Position numbers and translations under genes: made by a program | The notes under the pieces: generated by a model | Databases searched by the model: none | The model's input: the letters and a program-made list of their open reading frames with translations, nothing else | Told to the model about the DNA's origin: nothing | Shown here: one piece after another, positions 35,798-45,605 of the stretch | How the letters are laid out: each line of letters starts with the position of its first letter | How positions within the stretch are numbered: position 1 is the stretch's first letter | Assembly: GCA_900315675.1 (NCBI GenBank) | Contig: OMZY01000002.1 | Span: 62,001-126,000 of the forward strand | Reading direction: 5' to 3' | DNA length: 64,000 nt | Source: an uncultured Eubacteriales bacterium | GTDB taxonomy: Bacteria > Bacillota > Clostridia > Christensenellales > Aristaeellaceae

Positions 35798-36610
35798 TCA
35801 GTCCAGATATCCTTCCCTGGCTTTGATATTGAACCGCTTCTCCAACAAGTGCATCTGTTCGTCTGTGATCGTGTTGATCCTGGGAAGATGAGCAATCTTC
35901 ATATAGATTTCCGCGGCTTTCTCCGCGGTCTCGATCAGGCCGAAGGTCTCATCCAGGTCCTTTCCTGCCCCGTAAATGCCATGCTGGCTCCAGACCACCA
36001 GCCTGGCTGTTTTCATTTTATCCGCTGTCGCCTCGCCGATTTCGTTCGTGCCGCACAGCATCCAGGGCAGTACGTTCACGCCGTCCGGGAAAACCACCAC
36101 GCACTCGGTGCACATCTGCCACAGGGTCCGGGTAAACTGCTTTTCATCCAGATCATGCACATAGGTCATTGCCAGAAGGTTCGCCGGATGGCAGTGCATC
36201 ACTACCCGGTTGTCCGGATTCACCTTCAGCCGTGCCACGTGGCTCATCATGTGAGCCGGGAATTCGCTGGTGAACTGTCCGCCGTCCGCGTATCCCCACA
36301 GGAGCTCCGCCTGCCGTCCCTGCTCTTTCAGCCGGACAATACCCAGGTTAACTTCCGGGGCATACTGTACGTTTTTGAAATACTTTCCGGTTCCGGTTAC
36401 CAGGAAATACATCCCGTCCAGCTCCGGTGCAGTAAAACCGGTGGAAATTGTCCGCAGGACCTTCCCCGCATCCAGGTATTCCTCCGCTTCGTTCCGGTCC
36501 AACATCAGGCTGATATTGCCGCCGTTGCGCTCGTCCCAGCCCTGCTGATACATATTCGTGGTCGTTCTGATCATTTCCACCATAAAGGGAGCTTCCAGGA
36601 TATTCTTCAT
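35798..36610 (-). CDS. rhaD: L-rhamnulose-1-phosphate aldolase
   Basis: Splits L-rhamnulose 1-phosphate into dihydroxyacetone phosphate and L-lactaldehyde. 270 residues, as expected. Class II aldolase features: ERNGGNIS, the zinc site HCHPANLLAM, and VWSQHGIYGAGKDLDE with the third histidine. The start overlaps the rhaA stop by 4 bases. Last gene of the rhaBAD block. Confidence 0.96.
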   Translation of the reverse strand: MKNILEAPFMVEMIRTTTNMYQQGWDERNGGNISLMLDRNEAEEYLDAGKVLRTISTGFTAPELDGMYFLVTGTGKYFKNVQYAPEVNLGIVRLKEQGRQAELLWGYADGGQFTSEFPAHMMSHVARLKVNPDNRVVMHCHPANLLAMTYVHDLDEKQFTRTLWQMCTECVVVFPDGVNVLPWMLCGTNEIGEATADKMKTARLVVWSQHGIYGAGKDLDETFGLIETAEKAAEIYMKIAHLPRINTITDEQMHLLEKRFNIKAREGYLD

Positions 36611-37863
36611 TTGCGGTTCACCAGTACTTTCTTCTCATATTCCTCAATCTGCGGGAACCACTCGCCGTCGGCCGGCTTGCCGCAGTTCCTGCAGTATTCA
36701 TCCCAGATCTCGCCGAAGGGCATGGTCTTCATTTCTTCCTGCACAGCCATCAGCTTGCTGAATTGTCCCGCGTCCTGCATCGCCTTCATCTCCTCCTGCG
36801 GCTGCAGCAGGGCGTACAGCAGGGCCTTCTGGAGGTTGCGGTAGCCTGTCACCCAGGCGGAAATCCGGTTGATGCTCGCGTCGAAATAATCCAGCGCGAT
36901 ATTGACGCGGCCTTCCAGTCCGCCGCAGCGGACGATCTCCCGGGCGATCTCCCGGGTTTCATCGTCAAACAGCACCACATGGTCGCTGTCCCAGCGGATC
37001 GGCCGGGTCACATGCAGGGCAATTTCCGGGAAGAAGGCCAGCAGGGCGGGAATCTTGTCGCTGACCACCTCGGTGGGATGATAATGGCCGTTGTCCATCA
37101 GGGGAATGCATTTGTCCATGTTCAGTGCCGCGTAGGAAAGTGCGAATTCTGCGCTGCCTGCCGTATAGGCTTCCACGCCGATCCCGAACACCTTGCTTTC
37201 AATGCAGGGCTTAACCTTTTTGAAGTCATAGGGCTCACTCAGGATTTCATCAATGGCCTCCCGGTAGCGGACGCGCGGTCCCATCCGGTCCGCGGGTATA
37301 TCCTTGAAGCCGTCGCCGGTCCAGATATTCATCACACAGGGTTGTCCCAGCTCCTCCGCCAGGTAGCTGCTGATCCGGATACAGGCCTTGCCGTGCTCAA
37401 TCCAGAATTTCCGGGTTTCTTCGTTCGGGCTGGAAAGCGTCAGCGGATCGCACATCGGATGGGAGAAGAACGTCGGGTTGAAATCACAGCCCAGTCCCCG
37501 TTCCTTGCAGAATTCCACCCATTTCCGGAAGTGTTTCGGCTCCAGCTTGTCCCGGTCCGCCCACTCCCCGTTTTCAAAAACGGCATAGCTGGCGTGGAGG
37601 TTCATCTTGGGCGTACCGGGAATCAGGCTCATCACCTTGTCCAGGTCCGCCATCAGTTCCTCCGGTGTCCGGGCTCTTCCGGGATAATTGCCCGTGGTCT
37701 GGATGCCGCCGGTCAGCGGTTTGCTCGGATCGGTATCGAACCCGCGCACGTCGTCGCCCTGCCAGCAGTGGAGGGATACCGGAACCTTTTTCAGCTTTTC
37801 AATCGCCGCGCCGGCGTCAACGCCGATGGCCGCGTAACGTCTTTTTGCTTCCTCGTAACTCAT
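36607..37863 (-). CDS. rhaA: L-rhamnose isomerase
   Basis: Converts L-rhamnose to L-rhamnulose. 418 residues, normal length. Family blocks visible: VSLHCWQGDDVRGFD, GGIQTTGNYPGRARTPEEL, NLHASYA, NPTFFSHPM, IESKVFGIGVEAYTAGSAEF and DNGHYHPTEVVSDKIPALL with metal and substrate ligands. Overlaps rhaB and rhaD by 4 bases on each side, so the three are translationally coupled. Confidence 0.97.
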   Translation of the reverse strand: MSYEEAKRRYAAIGVDAGAAIEKLKKVPVSLHCWQGDDVRGFDTDPSKPLTGGIQTTGNYPGRARTPEELMADLDKVMSLIPGTPKMNLHASYAVFENGEWADRDKLEPKHFRKWVEFCKERGLGCDFNPTFFSHPMCDPLTLSSPNEETRKFWIEHGKACIRISSYLAEELGQPCVMNIWTGDGFKDIPADRMGPRVRYREAIDEILSEPYDFKKVKPCIESKVFGIGVEAYTAGSAEFALSYAALNMDKCIPLMDNGHYHPTEVVSDKIPALLAFFPEIALHVTRPIRWDSDHVVLFDDETREIAREIVRCGGLEGRVNIALDYFDASINRISAWVTGYRNLQKALLYALLQPQEEMKAMQDAGQFSKLMAVQEEMKTMPFGEIWDEYCRNCGKPADGEWFPQIEEYEKKVLVNRK

Positions 37864-39143
37864 GCTTCTTCTCCTCCGTTTTTAATCTGGATCATTATAT
37901 TCCCAAGCGCGGTCGCTTCAATCGGCAGCGCGATGACTTCCTTGCCCGTGGCTTCCGCCGTCAGCCGGTTCAGGTATTTGTTTTTGGCTCCGCCGCCCAC
38001 AATATACAGTCTGCGGTACTGCTTTCCGGTATTCCGCTCAATGTCCTCAATTGCCCGGCGGTAGCCCTCCGCCAGGGACCGGTATGCGCACCGGAAATAG
38101 CCGGCGGTGCATTTCGGCGGATGCGGCAGCTTTGCGTCAAAGGCAGCCTTCATACTCTCCGGCGCCAGGAAAACCAGATCGTTCACATCCACCAGATGGT
38201 CAAAGTGGTTTTCTTCCGCCTCCGCCGTGATCTCATTCCAGGGCTTGTCCGGGCACAGTTCACTGCGCAGCCGGTTTGCCAGCCACATACCCATGATGTT
38301 TTTCTGGTAGCGGTTGTAACCCACACCGCCCTCATTGGAATAATTGGAGGCTTCGCTGCCCTCATCCGTCAGAGGCTTCGGTGTTTTAACCCCCAGCAGG
38401 GACCAGGTGCCGGAAGAAATGTACAGCTCGTTCCCTTCCATGGGAATCCCTTCCACCGCGCTGCCGGTATCGTGGGTGGCGCAGAGCATTACCTTGATTC
38501 CCTTGTATTCGCCGATCACGGTGCCCGGCCGCTGCAGGGGATGAAAAAGCTTTCCGGGCAGATCCAGAGCCCGGATGATCTCCGGGTCGTATTCGCCGGT
38601 CTCCGCGCTGATCATGCCGCCGGTGGTGGCATTGGTATACTCATGGCTTTTGACGCCGCAGAGCCTGTACATCAGGTACTCCGGCATCATCAGAAAATCG
38701 CTGGCCTCCTCCAGCCGTCCCGCCAGTTTGTCAGCATACAGCTGATAGACAGTGTTGAAGGTCTGGAACTGGATTCCGGTCCGCCGGTAAAGCCCGGAAA
38801 AACTGATTCTCTCATGCACTTTGGGAATCACATTCTCCGTCCGGCTGTCCCGGTAGGCATAGCAGGGCAGAATGGGTTCCTCCCCCTTCAGCAGCACATA
38901 ATCCACGCCCCAGGTGTCCACGGACAGGCTTTCGATTTCCGGGCAGGCCCTGAGTGCTTCATCAATACCGGTCCGGACGTGATGCTCCAGCGCGGCGATA
39001 TCCCAGGTCAGGTGTCCGTCCTGTTCAGTAACGCCGTTCGGAAAACGGTAGATCTCCTCCGTTTTCAGTTCCCCGTCTTCCTGCCAGCCGATAATATGCC
39101 GTCCCGAGGACGCGCCGATGTCAATGGCCAGGTATTTCTTCAT
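37860..39143 (-). CDS. rhaB: Rhamnulokinase
   Basis: Phosphorylates L-rhamnulose at C1. 427 residues of the FGGY kinase fold: AIDIGASSGRHIIGW (phosphate 1), SVDTWGVDYVLL, CATHDTGSAVEGIP and IVGGGAKNKYLNRLTAEATG (adenosine site). Its first gene position in rhaBAD, after a hairpin terminator, means the block may be partly uncoupled from the upstream kdu genes. Confidence 0.96.
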   Translation of the reverse strand: MKKYLAIDIGASSGRHIIGWQEDGELKTEEIYRFPNGVTEQDGHLTWDIAALEHHVRTGIDEALRACPEIESLSVDTWGVDYVLLKGEEPILPCYAYRDSRTENVIPKVHERISFSGLYRRTGIQFQTFNTVYQLYADKLAGRLEEASDFLMMPEYLMYRLCGVKSHEYTNATTGGMISAETGEYDPEIIRALDLPGKLFHPLQRPGTVIGEYKGIKVMLCATHDTGSAVEGIPMEGNELYISSGTWSLLGVKTPKPLTDEGSEASNYSNEGGVGYNRYQKNIMGMWLANRLRSELCPDKPWNEITAEAEENHFDHLVDVNDLVFLAPESMKAAFDAKLPHPPKCTAGYFRCAYRSLAEGYRRAIEDIERNTGKQYRRLYIVGGGAKNKYLNRLTAEATGKEVIALPIEATALGNIMIQIKNGGEEA

Positions 39144-39185
39144 ACGCTTGTTCCTTCTGTTTCCGTCATCAGGGTCCGTCCATAG

Positions 39186-39219
39186 CGAAAACGCCCGGAA
39201 GGTTTCCGGGCGGTTTTCG
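39186..39219 (-). terminator. Internal hairpin terminator between kduD and rhaB
   Basis: CGAAAACGCCCGGAA/TTCCGGGCGGTTTTCG stem with one bulged base and a 3-base loop; TTTT follows on the minus strand. It lies inside the long same-strand gene series and may reduce read-through into rhaBAD. Confidence 0.65.
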
Positions 39220-39229
39220 GACGGTGTCC

Positions 39230-40027
39230 TTATGGCTGTTTTCCGATATAGGCCAGGATACCGCCGTCCACATACAGAATATGGCCGTTCACAAAGTTGC
39301 TGGCGTCAGAGGCCAGGAACACGGCGGGACCCTGCAGATCCTCCGGGGTTCCCCAGCGGGCGGCGGGCGTCTTGGCAATAATGAACTGATCAAAGGGATG
39401 TCGGCTGCCGTCCGGCTGTTTTTCCCGCAGCGGCGCTGTCTGGGGCGTGGCGATATAGCCCGGTCCGATTCCGTTGCACTGGATATTATGCTCACCGTAT
39501 TCGGAGCAGATATTCCGGGTCAGCATCTTCAGGCCACCCTTGGCCGCCGCGTAGGCGGAAACGGTTTCCCGGCCCAGCTCGCTCATCATGCTGCAGATGT
39601 TGATGATTTTTCCGTGTCCCTTGGCAATCATGGACGGAATCACCGCCTTGGCGCAGATGAACGGCGCGTTCAGGTCCACGTCGATCACCTTCCGGAACTC
39701 TTCCGCGCTCATCTCCGTCATGGGAATCCGGCGGATAATCCCGGCATTGTTGACCAGGATGTCAATCACGCCGATCTCCGTCTCAATTTTCTGTACCAGG
39801 GCCTGAACCGCTTCCTCGCTGGTCACGTCGCAGACATAGCCCTTCGCGTCAATGCCTTTTTCAGCATAGGCCTTCAGGCCCCTGTCCACCAGTTCCTGGT
39901 TGATATCGTTGAACACAATAGTTGCCCCCGCCGCAGCATAGGCTTCCGCGATGGCAAATCCGATTCCGTAGCTGGCGCCCGTAATCCAGGCGACCTTGCC
40001 CTTCAGGCTGAAACTGTTCATGTCCAT
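39230..40027 (-). CDS. kduD: 2-dehydro-3-deoxy-D-gluconate 5-dehydrogenase
   Basis: Short-chain dehydrogenase reducing 2,5-diketo-3-deoxygluconate (DKII) to 2-keto-3-deoxygluconate. 265 residues with TGASYGIGFAIAEAYAAAG (NAD binding), NNAGI and the S-Y-K triad with YAAAKGG. Named KduD rather than gluconate 5-dehydrogenase because kduI is immediately upstream, 16 bases away. A broken copy of its 3' end is at 23373. Confidence 0.9.
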   Translation of the reverse strand: MDMNSFSLKGKVAWITGASYGIGFAIAEAYAAAGATIVFNDINQELVDRGLKAYAEKGIDAKGYVCDVTSEEAVQALVQKIETEIGVIDILVNNAGIIRRIPMTEMSAEEFRKVIDVDLNAPFICAKAVIPSMIAKGHGKIINICSMMSELGRETVSAYAAAKGGLKMLTRNICSEYGEHNIQCNGIGPGYIATPQTAPLREKQPDGSRHPFDQFIIAKTPAARWGTPEDLQGPAVFLASDASNFVNGHILYVDGGILAYIGKQP

Positions 40028-40043
40028 TGTTACCCGTTCTCCT

Positions 40044-40886
40044 TTATTTCAGTTCTGTGGTCGGAATATTGTCCATGTCGTCAAAGGCCTGGTTTTCTCC
40101 GCCCATGGCCCAGATAAACGTATAGTTGCTGGTACCCGCGCCGGCGTGAATGGACCAGGAGGGAGAAATGACCGCCTGTTCATTCTGCATGACGATATGC
40201 CGGGTTTCCTGTCCTTCGCCCATCATGTGGAACACCACATTGTCCTTGGGCACTTCAAAGTAGAAATACACTTCCATCCGGCGCTCATGGGTATGGGCGG
40301 GCATTGTGTTCCAGACGCTGCCGGTTTCCAGCACGGTCATGCCCATGCTCAGCTGACAGGTCTTCAGTACGGAGGGATGGATGAACTGGTTGATCACCCG
40401 TTTGTTGCTGGTTGCAGCGTCTCCGCAGGGCTTTTTCGCCGCGTCTGCAATCTTGATCAGCTTGTTCTCATAGCTGCAGTGAGCCGGTGCGGAAACAATG
40501 TAGAACTTTGCGGGAGCGGCGGGATCCGCGCTCTCGAAGTACACTTCCTTTGCACCCCGGGTCAGATACAGGCAGTCCTTATAGCCCAGCACATACAGTT
40601 TGCCGTCCGCGATCACCCTGCCGGGGCCGCCCACATTGAACATGCCGCATTCCCGGCGTTCCAGGAAATACTCCGTGCCGAAGTTGTGCCAGATATCGAT
40701 GCCCTTGTCAATGGAAACGGTCTCGTTCACCGGCATCACGCCCAGGGTCACCATCCGGTCCACATGGCTGTAGACAGCCGTGACCTGATCCTCCGCAAAC
40801 AGTTTTTCGATCAGGAATTCCTTCCGGATTTCCTCTGTCGTATAGCGTTTAAAGTCCTTCTGATTGCAGCTGTACCGAATGTCCAT
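40044..40886 (-). CDS. kduI: 5-dehydro-4-deoxy-D-glucuronate isomerase
   Basis: Isomerises 5-keto-4-deoxyuronate, the product of unsaturated uronate cleavage, to DKII. 280 residues from MDIRYSCNQKDF; GGAGGGAAAG precedes this ATG, and the in-frame upstream extension to 40958 is not family sequence. Cupin fold with zinc ligands in MPAHTHERRMEVYFYFE, plus GMFNVGGPGRV and ISPSWSIHAGAGTSNY. Confidence 0.96.
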   Translation of the reverse strand: MDIRYSCNQKDFKRYTTEEIRKEFLIEKLFAEDQVTAVYSHVDRMVTLGVMPVNETVSIDKGIDIWHNFGTEYFLERRECGMFNVGGPGRVIADGKLYVLGYKDCLYLTRGAKEVYFESADPAAPAKFYIVSAPAHCSYENKLIKIADAAKKPCGDAATSNKRVINQFIHPSVLKTCQLSMGMTVLETGSVWNTMPAHTHERRMEVYFYFEVPKDNVVFHMMGEGQETRHIVMQNEQAVISPSWSIHAGAGTSNYTFIWAMGGENQAFDDMDNIPTTELK

Positions 40887-40942
40887 ATTCTTTCCCTCCA
40901 TATATTCCTGTGGAATAATCATTCTTTCTGGTTCTGTGCCTG

Positions 40943-42682
40943 TCAGAACTTTGCCCATCTTTCTCTGAACCAGTGGGCCGCCATCTTCGGCCGCCGGTCC
41001 CGGGTAAACAGGCCTTTCCGGTTGCCTCCCGCGCGCATGGGACCCTGGCAGGTGGCGAAATCTGCAAAATTCCAGGGCATCTCTCCGATTACAAAGTCCC
41101 GTTCATCCAGGCATTCGCTCATCGCCTCATAGAAAGCCACCTGGTATTCCTCCGTGAACATCTCCGCCACCGCTCCGTGCAGTCCGGCGATCGTATCGGC
41201 TCCGTATTCGGAAAGAATAACCGGTTTATGCTGTTTTTCCCACCAGTCCAGTTCCTCCCGGAACGCGTATTTTGCGGCTTCCAGGTCACCAGACAAATTA
41301 TACCACCCGTAATACCGGTTGATCAACACAACATCCATGCTGCAGATGACTTTATCCCTGTCATACCGGTTCTGGCAGCCGACCACGGTCACCGGCCGGT
41401 TCTGCGGATCCGTCCGGTGCGCCGCCTCATACAGCGGCTGCCAGTATTCGTATGCCCGATCCGGATAGGTGTCCGTATCCGGCTCATTGCCCAGGCTCCA
41501 CATCACCACACAGGGATGGTTTTTATCCCGGGCAATCATATCCTTCAATACCTCAAGATGATAATCCGCCAGATTCCATCCGTACTGTTCATCCGCCCAG
41601 ATTCCCACTGCGGGCGTTTCATCCACAATCACGATGCCTTCCCGGTCGCACAGCTGGTACATTTCCTCCGCGTAGGGATAATGGCTGGTCCGGAAGCAGT
41701 TGGCGTTCAGCCAGTGATACAGGTTGATATCCGTCACGTTCAGGCAGGGATCTGTTCCCCGGCCGTGAAAGGGACTGTCCTCATGCTTGCAGGGACCGTG
41801 GAAGCGGAAAGGCTTCCCGTTGATCAGAAAGCGGGTGCCCTCCACCCGGATTTCCCGGATTCCGAAGGGCAGTTCATAAAGGTCTTCCCCGAAGGTAATC
41901 CTGGCGGTATACAGGTACGGCGTCCCCGGCCACGGTTCCCACAGACGGGGCTGCGGAATACGCAGCATCCCTTCCCTGCCCTCGCCCCGGGCCGCTGTCC
42001 GTCCCTCCGCGTCCAGGATCTCAATCCCGACCGGCGCTTCCCCGCCCGCGGTTTCCACGCTGAAGCGCACCGTTCCGTCCGTGGAGGGAACCAGGGTGAT
42101 GTCCCGGATATATGTTTTCGGCGTCGCTGTCAGCCTCACCGGCCGCTGAATCCCGGTATAGTTGAAAAAGTCAAAGGCCGGGCGGTTGATTCCCCGTTCC
42201 TGCTGCAGCCGTTTGCCGGCTTCCACCGCCGGAATTCCGGGATTGTCGGAACCGAAAAAGGCGGTTTCCCCTTCTGTCCCCACCGGCAGGGTACTGTGGC
42301 TGATCCGGTTGTCCGCCTCCACAGTCAGTTCTGCCGTTTCTCCCGGTGCCAGCAGGCCGTCCAGTTCTACCTCAAAGGGCAGAAATCCGCCCCGGTGTGC
42401 AGCAATTTCCCTGCCGTTCAGCAGGATCCGGGCGCTGTGAGCCACCGCGTCAAAGCGCAGGCATACGCGCATGCCCCTCCATCCGGCGGGAACAGTGATC
42501 TTCCGGCGGTATTCCACGGTTCCGGCCCGGTTCCGGTAATCCGGATCCGGGTTCTGATCGTTGTAGGAGGCGGGCACCGCAATGGGTTTCCATCCTTCAT
42601 CCCCCCGGAAACGGAAATCCCAGATTCCGCCCAGGTCCAGCGCCATCCGGGAGGCGTTGTTCTGCGGATACAGCGTGTTCAT
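40943..42682 (-). CDS. uidA: GH2 beta-glucuronidase
   Basis: 579 residues, no signal peptide, AAGGAGAAGG upstream. Sugar-binding, immunoglobulin-like and TIM-barrel domains in order. Acid/base E400 in SLGNEPDTDT, nucleophile E492 in ILSEYGADT, and the glucuronide-specific N-x-K motif at N554-K556 (GGNRKGLFTRDRRPK). Releases glucuronate from the non-reducing end of oligosaccharides or conjugates. The GUS identity fits the downstream kdu and distal uxa/uxu genes. Confidence 0.93.
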   Translation of the reverse strand: MNTLYPQNNASRMALDLGGIWDFRFRGDEGWKPIAVPASYNDQNPDPDYRNRAGTVEYRRKITVPAGWRGMRVCLRFDAVAHSARILLNGREIAAHRGGFLPFEVELDGLLAPGETAELTVEADNRISHSTLPVGTEGETAFFGSDNPGIPAVEAGKRLQQERGINRPAFDFFNYTGIQRPVRLTATPKTYIRDITLVPSTDGTVRFSVETAGGEAPVGIEILDAEGRTAARGEGREGMLRIPQPRLWEPWPGTPYLYTARITFGEDLYELPFGIREIRVEGTRFLINGKPFRFHGPCKHEDSPFHGRGTDPCLNVTDINLYHWLNANCFRTSHYPYAEEMYQLCDREGIVIVDETPAVGIWADEQYGWNLADYHLEVLKDMIARDKNHPCVVMWSLGNEPDTDTYPDRAYEYWQPLYEAAHRTDPQNRPVTVVGCQNRYDRDKVICSMDVVLINRYYGWYNLSGDLEAAKYAFREELDWWEKQHKPVILSEYGADTIAGLHGAVAEMFTEEYQVAFYEAMSECLDERDFVIGEMPWNFADFATCQGPMRAGGNRKGLFTRDRRPKMAAHWFRERWAKF

Positions 42683-42706
42683 GATCCTTCTCCTTCGTTT
42701 CCTGCG

Positions 42707-43816
42707 TCAGCTCCATAGCTCCGGATCCCTGCCGCAGAGCTTCATCAGTGCCTCCACCAGGAAATAGTCTCCGTATACGATGTTTGTGTGCCGGCCGGCC
42801 CCGTCGTCATGGTAACTGGCAGTGCAGTGGGTCAGGATGCCGCAGCGGTTTTCCCCCCAGTCGGCGCAGTGTTCCAGCAATCCGTCCGCCAGCTTTCCGG
42901 CATGGTGTTTCCAGTTCTCTTCTCCGGTGATCGCCGCCAGCTCCTGAAGTCCGCTGGCCGCGATCGCGCCGGCAATATTGTCAATCCGTTCCTCCCCCGC
43001 CGGCTGGCAGAAGTCACAGTCGGTCAGCCCGTCCGGCCGGATGCGGGAAACGAAATTCCCCGCGATTTTTTTCGCCGCTTCCAGGTACCGTTTTTCTCCC
43101 AGGTGGCGGTATGCCAGCGCGAACCCGTACAGGCCCCAGGCCTGTCCGCGGCTCCACTGGGTCCCGAGGGCATAGCCCTGTCCCGCGTGTTCCCGGATCC
43201 GTTTCCCGGTTTCCGGATCAAACTCAATGATATGGCTCACAGATCCGTCTTCCCGCAGGAATTCCCTCAGCGTCGTGTCTGCATGGGCTTTTGCCACCAG
43301 CCTGAACCGCGGATCCTGTGTATCCCGGCTGGCACGGTACAACAGCGCCAGGTTCATCATACAGTCGATGATGGCAAATCCCGTCCGTTCCGGCTCGTTC
43401 CACGCCCGGATAAACCCGGTTGGATTGAACCGGCCCATCAGCAGGGACGCCGCGTGCAGCAGATCCGTTTCCGCCTGCTGGTTCCCCGTCAGCTTTGCGT
43501 CCGCGCCGCAGGACAGCAGGTACATGAATCCCACATCATGGTTCAGCAGGCGGTAGCTGCGGAATTCCTCCGTCAGCAGTTTTTCAGCCCGGCACGCTTC
43601 CTGCCGGAAGAAACCGTCCTCCGTCAGAACCCACAGCTGCCACATCAGTCCCGGCCAGAATCCGCCGGTCCACCAGCTGTTTCCGTCATAGGGACTGGCG
43701 ATCCATTCGCCCTTCGCGCTCTGGTATGGAAGGATCCCGGCTTCAGCGGCTTTTTCCGCGGTTTTCCGGTATTTTCCGGCAATCCTGTTCAGCGCTGCTT
43801 CATAACGATCCTGCAA
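42707..43816 (-). CDS. GH88 unsaturated glucuronyl hydrolase
   Basis: 369 residues from a TTG start at 43816 preceded by GGAGGAGG with 9-base spacing, overlapping the DUF2264 gene by 17 bases. The alpha/alpha barrel carries HDVGFMYL, WSRGQAWGLYG, CDFCQPAG and YGDYFLVEALMKL, characteristic of GH88. It hydrates the 4,5-unsaturated uronic acid left by a polysaccharide lyase, giving 5-keto-4-deoxyuronate for KduI. It therefore requires a lyase, for which the heparinase II/III-like neighbour is the only candidate in the operon. No signal peptide. Confidence 0.93.
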   Translation of the reverse strand: MQDRYEAALNRIAGKYRKTAEKAAEAGILPYQSAKGEWIASPYDGNSWWTGGFWPGLMWQLWVLTEDGFFRQEACRAEKLLTEEFRSYRLLNHDVGFMYLLSCGADAKLTGNQQAETDLLHAASLLMGRFNPTGFIRAWNEPERTGFAIIDCMMNLALLYRASRDTQDPRFRLVAKAHADTTLREFLREDGSVSHIIEFDPETGKRIREHAGQGYALGTQWSRGQAWGLYGFALAYRHLGEKRYLEAAKKIAGNFVSRIRPDGLTDCDFCQPAGEERIDNIAGAIAASGLQELAAITGEENWKHHAGKLADGLLEHCADWGENRCGILTHCTASYHDDGAGRHTNIVYGDYFLVEALMKLCGRDPELWS

Positions 43817-45602
43817 GCTTTCTTACCTCCTCCGGTATCCTGTCAGGCAGATTGTTCCCTGCGTCAGCGAATACCGCGCATACGAGTCTGTGTTCTCCAG
43901 GTTCCATCCGGCTGTGCAGCGTCGGCAGCACACACCGCGGTTCCATCAGGTTTGTATTGGGCTCGGTCTGGATAACCTCACCGCCCGTATAACCCTCCAG
44001 GGCGTAAATGGCGCTCGTTCCCCGTTCGCCGGCGGCTGTTGCCCGTCCTTCGTCCGCTTCCGCTGCCGTGCTGATCCGGTCACAGGGCCTGGCGCCCGCC
44101 CAGTCTCTGGGAACGGAAAACGCCCCTTCCGCCGCCTCAAGGGCGGTTTCCGTACGGATCACATGCTTCCGCACATGCCATTGTCCCGCGGGTGCAATCA
44201 CCGTATCAATCATCACACCGTTCATCGGGGACCAGGTAAAGGATATCCGGTCTTCCTCCAGCCGGTATTGTTCACAGCCGCTGCGCACATGCCACAGGTC
44301 CCGGCCTTCCGCCCGGACTGCCAGCATGCTGTCATACGCGCCGCGGTTCAGCGCGGATTCCTCCTTGGCCACCGAAAACGCGAACTGCGTGGAATACGCG
44401 AATTTTTCGTATTTTTCATCCTCGTGCATATGCTCCCAGGCATGGTTTCCCGCCGTATAGGCCACCACCTGCCGGTTTTCCGGATCACGGGTCAGCAGCA
44501 GCCGCACCTGGGGATCCAGGAAGCGTTCCGGCGGCAGATATTCCTCCTCTGCCGCCTGCCAGAAGGGATGTTCTTCCGGCAGGGCCAGAACCCAGAAAGT
44601 TTTCAGGGCCCAGTAGGGAGAGCCCTGCGCGTTGTATCCTTCCGCCGCGCACAGGTTGGGATAACCGTACCCCACCGTCAGCGCCCCGCCCCGGTCAAAG
44701 ATCGGCCGGCTCAGCCAGAACCGCAGGTTGTTCAGCAGCAGGTGTTTCATCTGTCCGGCGCTCAGTTCCCCGCATTCCACTCCCGTGAAAGCCATGGCTG
44801 CCCAGAAGGAGCTCTGGCAGAAACGGTAGGTCAGGCTGCGTCCGTAGGGCAGTCCTCTTCCCTCCCGGTCAAACCAGCAGGCAAACCGGGGAGCAATCAG
44901 CGCCGCCCTTTCCCGGATCCGTGCGCACCGTTCCGGATCCTCCCGATCCATCACCGCCGCGTACAGCAGGCTGTAAAAATGGAATCCCCACAGCGTATAG
45001 TAGTCCCGCTTGGTCGGATAATCAAAGTACCAGCCGTCCGCTGTATAGTGGCTTTCCATCAGGTCCATATCTTCCTGCATCCGGACTTCATCCACCGGCA
45101 GTCCGTTTTTCCGGAAGCCGATGTTCACCAGGATCCGGAAAAAACGCCAGTTGTTTTTCGGCATATCATGCAGGTTGATCTGGTTCAGCCAGTCATACAG
45201 GTGCTTCCGCTGCTCCTCGTTCAGCGGATTCCAGAAGTGTTCCGGCGCGAAGCACAGTCCGCAGCCGATCACCGCCATTTCCACCATCCGCTGGTCAAAA
45301 GGACGAATCTCTCCCCAGTATTCCTCATGGTCCGGATCGGTTCCGTGGATCATTCCTTCCAGCCACAGCGGCCAGAGTTCCTCTGCCTCCGGGCATTTCC
45401 CCGCCAGCATCGGCACCAGCGCCCATAAGGCCCGGCTCCAGCATTCCATCCCGGCCACGTCCTCCGCATAATGAGCAGACCCCTGGCTGACATAAATCCG
45501 GGCCTTTCCCGGTGTCATGCAGGACACCAGCGGCTTCAGGATTTCCGCTGCCGCCCGCCTCAGTTCCTGCCGTGTGCGCAGGGACCGGTATGCCTCGTTC
45601 AT
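43800..45602 (-). CDS. DUF2264 family protein, probable glycan-active enzyme
   Basis: 600 residues; GGGAGG before the ATG. The N-terminal 370 residues are an alpha/alpha-barrel-like DUF2264 domain (WSRALWALVPML, WRFFRILVNIGFRKNG, HYTADGWYFDYPTKRDYYTLWGFHFY). The C-terminal part is beta-rich. DUF2264 proteins occur in uronate-glycan loci; some have been placed in family GH154 with beta-glucuronidase activity, as I recall. No signal peptide. Its position between the lyase-like gene and GH88 supports action on uronate-containing oligosaccharides in the cytoplasm. Confidence 0.85.
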   Translation of the reverse strand: MNEAYRSLRTRQELRRAAAEILKPLVSCMTPGKARIYVSQGSAHYAEDVAGMECWSRALWALVPMLAGKCPEAEELWPLWLEGMIHGTDPDHEEYWGEIRPFDQRMVEMAVIGCGLCFAPEHFWNPLNEEQRKHLYDWLNQINLHDMPKNNWRFFRILVNIGFRKNGLPVDEVRMQEDMDLMESHYTADGWYFDYPTKRDYYTLWGFHFYSLLYAAVMDREDPERCARIRERAALIAPRFACWFDREGRGLPYGRSLTYRFCQSSFWAAMAFTGVECGELSAGQMKHLLLNNLRFWLSRPIFDRGGALTVGYGYPNLCAAEGYNAQGSPYWALKTFWVLALPEEHPFWQAAEEEYLPPERFLDPQVRLLLTRDPENRQVVAYTAGNHAWEHMHEDEKYEKFAYSTQFAFSVAKEESALNRGAYDSMLAVRAEGRDLWHVRSGCEQYRLEEDRISFTWSPMNGVMIDTVIAPAGQWHVRKHVIRTETALEAAEGAFSVPRDWAGARPCDRISTAAEADEGRATAAGERGTSAIYALEGYTGGEVIQTEPNTNLMEPRCVLPTLHSRMEPGEHRLVCAVFADAGNNLPDRIPEEVRKLAGSL

Positions 45603-45605
45603 TGC

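Noticed and set aside
36763..39185. Long plus-strand frames opposite rhaA, rhaB and other minus-strand genes
   Set aside because: Antisense shadows caused by GC-rich codon use; no family similarity or ribosome sites.
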